Assembly: GCA_035236585.1 (NCBI GenBank)
Contig: CP141135.1
Location: forward strand, 8,528,001 to 8,592,000
DNA: 64,000 bases
Origin: Warburgia ugandensis
Taxonomy: Eukaryota > Streptophyta > Magnoliopsida > Canellales > Canellaceae
Direction of reading: 5' to 3'
In this document: piece by piece, positions 36,574-48,639 of the stretch
Layout of the letters: each line of letters starts with the position of its first letter
How positions within the stretch are numbered: the stretch's first letter is position 1
Translations under genes and position numbers: made by a program
The notes under the pieces: model-generated
What the model saw: only the letters and a program-made list of their open reading frames with translations
Database searches by the model: none
What the model was told of the DNA's origin: nothing

Positions 36574-38350
36574 TCATTCTTTTTTCGCACGGTTAAGTAT
36601 AGAAGCTGGTAGCCCACCCATGTATCATATATTACCGGATGGGCTCATTCAATCTACACGTAGTAATTTGAAGCATCTCAGGCATTCATGTATTTTTTTT
36701 TCCTGGGGATGCCAGATATATAACATCAGAGGCAGTGGTTGTAAGTATTCTTAAATAAAGTTATTATTACGTTGAGGGAATGATTCAGTTTCAACTTTCA
36801 AGTCGGTAGCTCTCTTCCTTTCCTTCAAACTGGAGTCTGGTGGAATTGTCTAATTTATTCCTTTGATCAAAAGTGTAATTCTCCGGATTGCACACTCTTT
36901 GGGCTACTAGGCATCCAAGGCAGGAGCAATCAAATGAAAGGGTGGGGTCATCCATTGTTGGCTCCCCTCGGAGGGGCAACTCCGGTGCATAAAGCTCCAT
37001 ACGTGCAGTCTTATCTTGCATTTTTTTAAGAGGCTGTTTCACGCCTTAAGCCCTCAAGCCGAAGGTTACACAACAACTTTACCTTTATAAAATTACCACC
37101 TTCGTGTTTAGAGGGTTGAGCCTTGCAAAGGCACGTGCCAATTGAGATACTAGGAACCACAAGATCGTACGGACATGGTGTCAAGTAATGAAAAAACACT
37201 AACAAGATTATAAGATGATTTAAGGGAAAGAATGTGGAGGACTCTCACCGTTGGCTGGCTCTCTAACGAATGCTTATTTTGATTCAACCAGGCGCAATAT
37301 CTTGTCTCAACTGTAGCATAGTGGGCTCGTACTTTAGGGATCTAAACCGTCCGGCGACATTGGATCTAACACATTAAAGCACTAAATCATGATCAAGTCT
37401 GATTTTGCCATCGTTTATCTCCACATCAACCCTCTAAATCATAATAGAGCCTGATTTTGAGATCTTTGAGCCCCTGGATGCCTCAGACAAAGCAAAGGTG
37501 AAGCCACGTTCGTCTTAATTGTGCCTCCTAGTGATACAATAAATTGCAGCTTAAGGGCCCGTCAGGCACTGGAACAATAATCTTTTCCATGCTATTTGCA
37601 GCTCCAAAACCATGAAAATTTTAAGAACAAAAAGGTCCAAGCTTTTAGATGCTGCATTCTCCAGCATCGAATTATCCAACCTTGAATCAGCATCATCCAT
37701 ATCCCAACTATCCACGAGTTCGGAGCTTTTCAGATCAGGGCCCACTTTTGGGAAATTCACAACTCAGCCACCAAGAGGAAGCGATGTGATCATTTACATG
37801 TTGGACTGGAGACACATATCAACGGCCAGGATAGCAAGCCATAGGAGAATGTGGTTCCCGCAATCCTGTGAGCGTCTTCCAGCCGTGTACCTTCTTTTCC
37901 AGTGCTAAAACATTTCTTACTAGCATCTTGCAGTTCCGCCTGTTTACGAGACCCCGAGTTTTTCCGGCAGTTTGCGAAACTACAGACCTCGCGTAGATCC
38001 TCCTAGACTCACTGACTTGGTTCAGTGATCTGGGTTTAGTCCTCTGTTCGATGCCCTAACTCGAATGGTTGAAAACGGGTAATTCACTACTTTTCATAAA
38101 CTATGGTTGGCTTTTCCGCTCTCTTTGGGTCTTTTTTTTTGGTTGAATTTTTTCTGGGTCTTCAATAAAATTATGAAACTCGAAGTAGAATCAAATGGGT
38201 CGATCTTATTAGTGAACTTAGTGCTCTGGTGCTCTTTCGTCACTGGTACTAAATTTGATTTGGTTTTATTTTCTTCTCTGTAGATTTTTCCGCTCTCTAT
38301 AAGCCAGAGACTTGATTTCTGGATGAAACTGGTTTGATTTATCTGCAAAG
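36574..38350. other. Intergenic between aspartyl protease and IF3
   Basis: Holds the protease 3' UTR, a decayed Au SINE (36970-37100) and the IF3 promoter region. A 98-codon frame at 37612-37908 has no recognised domain and is not called. Confidence 0.4.
36970..37100 (-). mobile_element. Au SINE, internally deleted
   Basis: - strand copy: GGGGCAACTCCGGTGCATAA, then directly GCAGTCTTATCTTGCATTTT, AAGAGGCTGTTTCACGCC and ACACAACAACTTTACC. The stretch carrying the GGGGAAGGGGCGGACC block is missing and the head is degraded. No clear target duplication. Confidence 0.75.
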
Positions 38351-41300
38351 ATGGTATTCTGGTGTCGTGTTAGACCGACAAGATTTGAATACTTCTCTTA
38401 TCAATGCAAGAGCTGGTATTATCCGGTGTCGCATGCAACTTCGGTTGATCGTATTATCGATACGAGAATTGCAGTTTGGGAGAAATCTAATGCTTTTATT
38501 CGTCGAAGGCCGAATGAGCAGTATACTGCTTTTAGATTTTTTGCTGCTCCTGTTCAGGTGGTTTTGTAGTACTATTTCTTTTTCCTTTTTAGTGTATCAT
38601 TCTTGCCGGTCAGTTGCTTATAGTGATTTGAATTTCAGGTGAAGCCGAAGCCAGAAGTGAAGGACTCGAATGGGCCTCGGATTAATGCAGCGATCATTTC
38701 CAGTTTTGTCAGGCTTGTTACAGATGAAGGTATGCTTATTGTTATTAGCTGGATGCATGATCTATATTTTCTGATGAAATGCTTTGCCTAGTTCAGTCTA
38801 TTTCAAATGGTTGCTGAATGGATGCCTCTTGTATCTTTTATGGATTTAGCTATTTTGGATCATATTGAAATTTTAGCATTAGAATCGAAAGGATTTAAAA
38901 TTAGCCGAACTAAGACAGAATATATGGAATGTAATTTTAGCAAGCAGAGTAGGAGTGGAGCACCAGTCAAGATTGATAACCAAGAGGTCCCCATGAGAGA
39001 CCACTTCCGATACGTAGGATCATTGATCCATAAGAGTGGAGAGATTGAGAGGGAGGTTACCCAGAGAATCCAAGCGGGTTGGAACAAATGGAGATGTGCA
39101 TCGGGGGTTTTATGTGATCGGCGGGTGCCACTCAAACTAAAGGGAAAATTCTATAGGATGGCTATAAGGCCGGCCATGCTCTATGGATCAGAGTGTTGGG
39201 CAGTTAAGGAACATCATACTCATAGGCTGAGTGTTGCAGAAATGAGGATGTTGAGATGGATGAGTGGTAAGACAAGAAAGGATAGAATTAGAAATGAAAA
39301 TATTAGAAGAAATTTAGGGTTAGCACCAATAGGTAACAAGATGAGGGAGATTAGACTTAGATGGTTTGGACATGTTCAAAGGAGGCCAACAACGGCACCA
39401 GTTAGAAGGAGTGAGGCAATACAAGTTGAAGGTTCTAAAAGGGCAAGGGGAAGGCCCAAAAGAACGTGGATAGAAGTGGTGAGGAAAGATTTAAAAACTT
39501 TGGGACTAAATGAAGCCATGGTATTTAATAGAGTGGAATGGAGGAATAAGATTCATGTGGCCGACCCCTAATTGGGATAAGGTCTTGATGATGATGATGA
39601 TGATGATGATTGAAATTTTAGCATTGAGGTGCGGTAAATACTACAGAAAGATAAGAGAGGCACAACGCCCTGTTGTGAGCTTATACATATAAGAGGAAAT
39701 GGTGATAAAACAGGAAGAAACCACAAGAAATAACTAGGAAATAGGAAGTTCTCAGCCAACACTAAGCTCACCCATATCAAAATTCCTCTTACCTAATGTG
39801 GACCCACATCGTTAGTACTTCTCCAGATGTGGCTGAGAAGCTCTTCCACTGATGAAGGAGGCAACCTTGACAATTTCTATGTAGGGTTCCTAGAATCTGC
39901 ACTGATGGTAGGCTCGATATTCCATGCACTCTTGTATCACAGGTTGTCTTGAGAGCTCCAATGACTGTGCTGTCCGATTACTTACAACATAGTCAATCTA
40001 GAGTGAGAAAACTGGATGATCCTATGACTCTGGAGGATGTATATCTTCAAGAAGTCCAAAAGCTCTTCTATCTAGAAGGATTCATGGGCAATCTGTAACT
40101 AACTTGCTTCAGTTCCTTCCATATGGGAAAAATGTGGTTAGCAAAGCATATTCGTTCCTTCTCCTTTTCGTTCCAAATACCTCACAAATAGGGAGCTTGT
40201 TCCAAAGATTTCTCCTCATATCAGGGTAGCCCTCACTTCGGCTTCAGAAACCATCTTTATGAGGCCTATCCAATGAAGGAAAAATTCTTTAGGTACAGTC
40301 CCTCAAGTCCGCCATCATCTTTTATGCAAGAAAGGTATTCTTTACTTTCTAACACAACCTATACTGGAATTGTTCAACTTTTAGCAATCACTCTTCAACA
40401 AAAAGTCTTCCATGGAGGGAAGTGAACAGGGGCAGGAAGACTGGCCTTGCAAGCTTTGACTTGATGGTTATCTAAGTTGTCTAAAAGAATTGGAGCCACA
40501 CATAATTTATAATGCTTTTGAAGAGTTTCCTTGTTTCAGGTTGTACCTTAGTGAATTACATCCTGCTTGAGCACCATGTATGGTATGTTGGCCAGGTAGT
40601 ACCTTCACGGACACTGGTGGTCTCTTGTTGAAGGGTTTTAGTTTGGGAAGACCACATCCTTAGTTCCTTGTGGTCAGCCTTAGCTGGGTCATCTGAGAGC
40701 TGGTTGAGTATCATGTGTCCAGTTGGCTGTCACAGGGTTCTGCATCTTCTATATTTTACAGGCTGAATTTGCCTAATCATATGCGGTTGCTCCAAATAAT
40801 CATATCATAAGCATCTTTGTAGCTGCAAATGCTTCTGCAAGTTATACTGGGTAAAGACATAAAAAGGTTTTGTATATTAATCACGGTTGCATTTATGTGA
40901 ATGTAATGGGCAAACGATGTTTTTGCTTTTATAAAATATTGTTCCAATGTCCTATTGGAAGTCCTCTAGACTCGAAAGCATGTTATGCTTACTGCCAACT
41001 GTCCTCTCACAGGATTTAGTATCATGCACATGTCTGTTGGCTGCAACCTGCAATTTGATGCCTCTTTGGAGCTGTCAGGAATTCTTCAATAATTATGTTC
41101 TCATGGAAGGTCAACAGATTCACTCAAATGCGTAGATATTGTTAGTAAAGTGTCTTGGTCATCTTTCATCATGGATATTGATACTGAAGGTCAACATAGT
41201 CACTCAAATGTCCCCATCATTGTTCCGTAAATTATTTACATCCTGAACGCTCCAAAAATGCATTTGGTGGTCAAATTGAGACTTTCACAAAATTTGATAC

Positions 41301-43111
41301 CTGCATAGCTAGGAGTTGCATTAGGTTTCTCTGACTTTCCATGCATATTTCTTTTTGTATGTGCGTGGTGAGAAACATGGTTTTAAGCTAGTCCAGCAAT
41401 TTCCTTTTTTTGATCCTTTTATTTTCCCCATGTGCACGGTGCTCGGCATGTTGCAGCATATTCTGTTTTCTCCTGTTTGGAGCCAACGGCTATCCAAATT
41501 TGAGATGAAATTTCACATATTAAATGCATTTTGCTTTGTTTCTTCTTGGGCAAATGATTCATTTCTCTCTTAAGTCACCTCAGCAGAAGGAGAATAACAA
41601 AAGATAGTCATGTTGAGGCCGAATTAATGGTCACTAAGATTGCCATTATGAAACCTTCTACAATGAAATTTGGCAGGGAGGACTATCTGATTCTTTGTGA
41701 ATGATAGTTATCTTTATTTTGTGTTGGTAATTATCTAGATTAGATTGTCAAAGAGGCCAAGTTTAAACAGTTTCTTTATGATTTTTCTGGTGAGAGTCTT
41801 ACACCAGAGCATTTCCATATTGGTTTAGCATATATTGCTCTCTATGGAATTTGGGACTATTTATTGTTAGCAATTATGCTTTTTGCTTGTTGTGCTGTAT
41901 GAAGTATCCAACTTTCCGCTACAGGTTGATTCTTCATGTTTCTGTGGTTTTTATTTAAGTGCAGCTTTGTTGTGTATTTTGATTTTTCTTGCTATTTCAG
42001 TTTTGTTGTTTTGAAGTAAACCTGTCAGGCATAGACCACTAGTTTTGCAGGTAGGGGCAGTGATGAAAGAGTTCTGTGGTATATCAGTTGGAGATGTGGT
42101 TCTAATATCAAACACGGTTGTTTCTAGTACAAGAACTCCGGACAGGCATAGCAAGGTGGTGCTTGCTGCATTCAGACCATATCAAATTAAGTTTTGAAAG
42201 AAGTGGTATACCAGAAATCATTGAAAATCACTTGATGGAGATTTATCAAGTGTACCCATTCGAATAAATGAAAAAGGGGAAAAAGGCTTCGTCAAGATAT
42301 CCATCCAAGTTAATGCTAGTAATTTTGTGTAGGAGGACTAGGCCTTTCTCACTGTTCTTGCATCTTCTAGGAGCTTCTTGCTGGGAGATGATCCACCAGG
42401 ACAGTAAGAGGCAAGTCTAAGGGAATACACGTGCAGGTAAAAGTGTGAACAGACACTAGTTTATTGGTGATTAAACCATTCATTTGTTAGTGCCCTTATA
42501 TCTGCCCAAATCTGAGGTATCCAGCTATACTAGGCATCTATTTATAAGATCTTTTCACCATTGTTTGTTTTTCTTTTCCACTTCCTTAGGAGTCAATTGC
42601 GCCAAAAAAATAAATGCTAGTATCATCCAATGGAGAGGAATTTTGAAGCATATTTATCTGTTGCCTCCTAATTTGTAGTTTAGATTCTAAATAATGTATT
42701 CCATTTTGGACCATATACAAGTAGCTTTCCAGGATTATGAGTTTTAAGTATGACTGGAGAGAGCAGTTCTACAGAAGCTCTCGTGTGACCTTCTTAATCA
42801 TGCTTTGCTTGATGGAAAATGCAGATTTTGAGTTTTGTGTATTTGATTTGATTTCATGGAAACTGAACTGATTTGAACAAATCTTATTGAACATGGAAGC
42901 AAATAACAGTTGCAGCTTCATATCTACTACTTTGCTTCTTTTCTTTGTCTTTTAATAAATTATTTTGTGATTATTTCTGGTGTGGTATTGCAAGAGATTG
43001 TTTGTATAATGGGAGCAATATCAGGGACTTTCTCCCAATGTGAGTGCATGAAAATTTGTATAGCATCGTAACATTTACTTGCTAATTAATATGCCATTTG
43101 TTGAATTTTAT

Positions 43112-43168
<57 letters not shown>

Positions 43169-46100
43169 TAGATAGATAAAAGTTTTAGGCCCTGCTACTT
43201 GTTGATTTTTCTGGATTGCTTTGTTATGAGTTATCCTGCTGTTTTTTCAAGGCACGATCTTAGAATGTAATCTAAGTTTTCAGGTCACAGTGTTGTTTCA
43301 AGGCATGAGGCACTAGATCGCGCAATGAAGCTCAACCTTGATTTAGTCGAGGCAAGTTGTTTGACCAAAGTTGTATTAGTTACATACATTATGTGATACT
43401 CCTGTACATGCAAGAACCAGCAATAATGGAGTGTCTTTAGAGATTTCGTTTCATACTTACTGACTGTAATATGTGATTTTGTGCATTTGTGTTGTCTTTC
43501 ATGCTTTTTCTTTGTACCAGTTTTATGAAACTATTAATTTTTTTTGGGATTATGTTTCAGTTAAGAGGTGTACTTGGAAGGATCACAGATTAGGAGATTA
43601 GAAATTTTTACTGTTCAAAAGAAAAAAGGAAGATACAAAAATTTAGATACTTCAATGACCATTTATTTTCTCGTCGGTGTCTATCCTTGAAATTGTTGAT
43701 GCCAATGTAGCATCCCATATTTCAATTTGGCCTGTTTATGATTTAGTTTTGAATTTTTTTCCTCTACACCTCTCATTGCATCGATTATTATCTTGTTTAT
43801 ACTTGTAAGGTTAACTAAAAGCACTCCTATATTCCATAGGTCGACAAAAATGCAAAGCCTCCTGTTTGTAAGATCATGGACTTCCATAAAGAGAAGTACA
43901 AACAACAAGTAAAGGAAAAGGATCGTTCCAAAGTCAAGGTGGGGTAGACTTTCTTCAACTTTTTATTATTTTCCTCTTTAAGGGAGCTATTATAACAAAA
44001 TTTATTTGACCATGCTATGATTTCTTCAACTTTATCATTTTCCTTTTCAAAGGAAGCTATAATAACAGATTCCAATTGGACCATGGCTGCATGATAGCAT
44101 TCCTGTCTGCTTCTGTTTCTTTGTTCTTTGGAAAATAAACATGAGAAATGCATCGTTGATTGTTGACTATTTGGAACCAGCTGGAATTGGAAGTTATCAA
44201 ATTGATATACATTTTAAACTTCACAACAACCTAAAATGTCACTTTAATAATTACTGTTGTCTCCCAGTTCTCTTCTCCATCAGAATTTGGATTTGTTCTT
44301 TGCAGGTGAACAAAATTAGTATGTCATATATATGGGATCTGCTGTTAGAGCACACTAAGGCATGTATGTAAAATTCAGCTTTTTTAACTATAGATGTAAT
44401 AATGAAAATACATATATGTCTGTGTGAGACATGAATCGATCATTGACATTCCCTCAAGCTAGGGCATCCTTCGTAAGTGACGCGCTACATTGGATCTCGG
44501 GTGTAGTGAAAAATAGGCAAGGGTTGCTAAGGCGTTCTCTCGAAAGTGACGCGCTACATCGGATCCCAAGTGTAGTGGAAAATGGGCAAGGGCTGCTAGA
44601 CTATCCCTTCGGAAGCTACGTGCTGCATCAGAACCCAGGTGCATTGGAAAGTAGGCATAGGTTCATGTCATGGGGGTTAAGAAGTGCATGGGTAAATAGG
44701 CTATCTCAAGAGCATAATATTCGTATCCACATGGAATATAGGGACATTGATAGGTAAGAGTCTGGAGTTAGTAGATACGATGAAATGTAGGAAAATCAAC
44801 ATCGCTTGTATCCAAGAATCCAAGTAAAGAAATCGATGGGGTAGGAAAGGATAATAACAGAAATAACGTAGGAATAGTGGTGGATAAAGAATTACAGGAT
44901 AGAGTTGTAGGTGTTAAAAGAACTAGTGGTAGAATTATAATAATAAAACTTGTTCTAGGAGAGTAGATCATAAATGTTATAAGTGCATATGCACCACAAA
45001 TAGGGGTTAAAAGATATAATCAAGAGATATTTTTGGGAAGATATGGAAGGAGTTATGTAAGAAATTCCCAACACATAAGGGATATTTATAATAGCAAATT
45101 TAAATGGCCATGTAGTAAAAGAAAAGGAAAGATATGATAAGATACATGGAGGATATGATATCGGAGAACGAAATGAGGTAGGGGAAGCAATCCTCGATTT
45201 TGCTTTGGCAGGTAACCTGGGGAAGCCCTGATGCACGAAGCTCCTACCTATGCTAGGTCTGGGGAAGGGGCAGACCACAAGGGCCTTAGCGCAACTGTAA
45301 AAGTTTTTGTCGTGTGACCTTGAGGTCAGGGGTTCAAGAAACAGCCTCTTACAAAATGCAAGGTAAGGCTGTGTACTTTAGGCCCTTTTGGTATGCCCCT
45401 TCCTCAGACCCCGCATAGGCGGGAGCTTCGTGCATTGGGGCTACCCCTTTATATAACCTGGCCCTTGCAAACACATTCTTTAAGAAGAGAGATGATTAAT
45501 AACCTTTAAAATGGACTCCACAAAATCCAAATAGACTTTCTTTTATTGAAAGATCAATGTCTAAGGATTGTAAGGTGATACCCGATAAGAGTTTAACCTT
45601 ACAACCTAGGTTAATGGTTGTGGATATCAACATTAAAAGATGGAAGAAATGAAATGAACTTAATAGATGTTCAAAAACTAAGTGGTGGAACTTAAAAGAA
45701 AAGAAAATAACCTCACTCACAAAAGTTGATAGTAGAAGGAAATTGAATAATAAAACAAAAGTAAACACTATGTGGATTAATATGGCTGAGTCTATTAAGA
45801 AAGTGGCAAAAGATGTCCTAGGAGTATCTAAAGGTAAACAGCAATTAGTAAAGGAAACTTAGTGGTAGAGTGAAACAGTGCAAAAAGTTATTAAAGAAAA
45901 ATGATTGTGTTTTAAAGCATGATAGAAGATTAGAAATAATAAAAACTATGAACAGTATAAAAATGCTAAAAAGGTTGTTAAGAGAATAATAAGTGAGGCT
46001 AAACTCAAGGCATATGATGATCTCTACAATAGGCTAGGATCAAGAGAAAGTGAGAAAAATGTGTTTAAACTTAAAAAAATAAGACAACAAAAGGATAAGG

Positions 46101-48552
46101 ACTTAGACCAAGTTAAATGCATTAGAAGTGATCATCAAAAGGTGCTAGTCTAAGATGACGAGATCAAACAAAGGTGGGAAAGTTACTTTCAAAAATTGTT
46201 AAATGAAAATTGCTATGAGAATATAAGGATTGCAAGTACTGTAAACCTAAATAGCATTGGACATTATAGATACGACTGTAGGATTAGAATACTTGAAGTA
46301 AAAGAGGCCTTGAAAAAGATGAAATCAGGAAAAGCCTTGGGGCCTGATGGTATACTAATAGAGGTTGGGAAGCGTATGGGAGACATTGGAGTAGTTTGGT
46401 TGACCAAATTGTTTAACAAGATTATAAAATCAAAGAAAATGCCAAATGAATGGAGGAAGAGCTCTATTGTACCAATTTATAAGAATAAAGGAGATATACA
46501 GAGCTGTACTAATCATCGGGGGATCAACCTTATGACCCACACTAAAACTTTTTGAAAGAGTGATTGAGAAGAGACTACGGCATGAGACAAGTGCATTAGA
46601 GAATCAGTTTGGTTTCATACCTGAGAAGTTTACCTTGGAATCTATTTTCTTACTAAGACAATTGATAGAGAAATATAAGGAGAGGGGGAAGGACCTCCAC
46701 GTGGTCTTTATTGACTTAAAGAAAGTTTATGATGTCCCTAGAAAGTAAATATGGAGGATGTTGGGCGAGAAAAGTGCTTTGAAACGGTATATAGACATAA
46801 TTAAATATATGTATGAAGGAACAGTAACCAATGTTAAGACCACTAGCGGAGAGACCATTGATTTTCCTATTACTGTAAGATTGCACCAAGGATCGGCATT
46901 TAGCCCATACCTTTTCACGTTGGTTATGGATGAGTTAACAACACATCTGCATGAGAAGATTCCATGATGCATGCTATTTGCAGATGATATAGTTTTAATT
47001 GATGAGACAAGTGAGGGCGTAAATACAAAGCTAGAGTTATGGAGAGAAGCATTAGAACATAAAGGATTTAAAATCAGCCAAATTAAGACAAAGTATATGG
47101 AATGCAATTTTAGCAATAAGAGGAGCAGGAGTGAAGCACCAGCAAAGATTGACAACTAAGAAGTCCCAATAAAAGACCACTTTTGGTACTTATGATCGAT
47201 GATTCATGAGAGTGGAAAGATTGAGGGGAAGGTTACCCAGAGAATCTAAGCGGGTTGGAACAAATGGGGATTTGCATTTGGAGTTTTGTGTGATCAGCCA
47301 ATGCCACTCAAACCAAAATGGAAAATTCTATAGGATGGCTATAAGGCTGGCCATGCTCTATGAATCAGAGTGTTGGGTAGTTAAAGAACATCATATCCAT
47401 AGGATAAGCATAGCAAAAATGAGGATGTTGAGATGGATGAGTAGCAAGACAAGAAATGATAGAATTAAAAATGAAAACATTAGAGGAAACTTAGAGGTAG
47501 CACCAATAGGTAACAAGATGAGGGAGATTAGACTTAGATAGTTTGGACATGTCCAATGCAGACCAAAAACAGCACCAATTAGGAGTGAGGCAATGCAAGT
47601 AGAAGGTTCTAAAATGGCAAGGGGAAGAGTCAAAAGAACGTGATAGAAGTGTTGAGAAAAGATTTAAAAACTTTGAGACTAAATGAAGCCATGTTACTTA
47701 ATATAGTGGGATGGAGGAACAAGATTCATGTGGCCGACCTCTAATTGGGATAAGGTATTGATGATGATGATGATGATGATATATGTCAGAGCGTATATAT
47801 ACATCTAGACTTATATTAAGAGAACTCCACCTAGATGACGAAAGACCAAAAACAGAAATTATTAGTCAATGGGTAGTCCTAAAACGAAGGAAAAAGGTTC
47901 TAATCTAAGAGAAGTAGGGCATGTTGGGTAAAGCTGAGCCAATTGATCCAGTGGCCTTCCTCTACTTTGAACCAAGACCCTTCTTTGGATTGAGGTTCTC
48001 CATCTTCAATTCTCGAGGCCTTCAACCTCTCAACTGATGCACTCTACTTTGTTTTTCTGTTAAGAGGTTTGTATCAATTGATGTCTGTGTCTACTTCCCA
48101 CAAGCCATTTCTGTCTGCAGAACCACTACTTCTCTAGAAAAGTGGATAGAGGGCTCCATGTTGACCAATGGATCTATCAAGGTTTTAAAGTGCATATGAA
48201 GAGTGGCTCTAGGATGATCAAGCTGTGCTATCTAGTAGAAAAGTTTTTTCTTATGAAAACAAACATAAGCTATTCTTAATAGAGATTCAGAATCAAAAGT
48301 CTTGAATCAAGAAATAAAAATTGGACGAAGGCAATGGGTGATGAAAGAAGGGCAAACCATAAGAATGAAAGATGGGAGTCCATATTGTGGGTTTACTAGT
48401 TATACATGTCAAACATCCCCATTCTAAAACATTCACTTACCAAAGGCAAAAGGGGCTACCAGGCCGAGACATCTGAGCAGAATGCTTGGCCTCCTATGCT
48501 GGAAGTGAAACCCAAAGAGTGAGCATCTGGCAGTTAGCTTCTAGGCTGTAGA

Positions 48553-48639
<87 letters not shown>

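Larger units (their letters stand above)
44421..47778 (+). mobile_element. RTE LINE, near full length, decayed
   Basis: Lies in IF3 intron 4, between copies of ATATATGTC (44412-44420 and 47779-47787). The 5' UTR has three direct 69-bp repeats (about 44456-44660) sharing GTGACGCGCTACAT. Next come endonuclease remnants (about 44690-45520; KINIACIQE-like in translation). The reverse transcriptase (about 46190-47160) shows LKKMKSGKALGPDGI, MPNEWRKSSIVPIYKNKGDI, ENQFGFIPE, MLFADDIVLIDE and MECNFSN. It ends WRNKIHVADL-like followed by a GAT-repeat tail. A 232-bp foldback Au SINE is inserted at 45220-45452. Without it the element is about 3.1 kb, a usual size for plant RTE. Several frameshifts and stops split the ORF, so it is inactive. 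The FADD catalytic motif is still visible. Confidence 0.92.

Noticed and set aside
40100-40500. Coding-like stretch on the - strand in IF3 intron 2
   Set aside because: Could not be tied to any family and has multiple stops.
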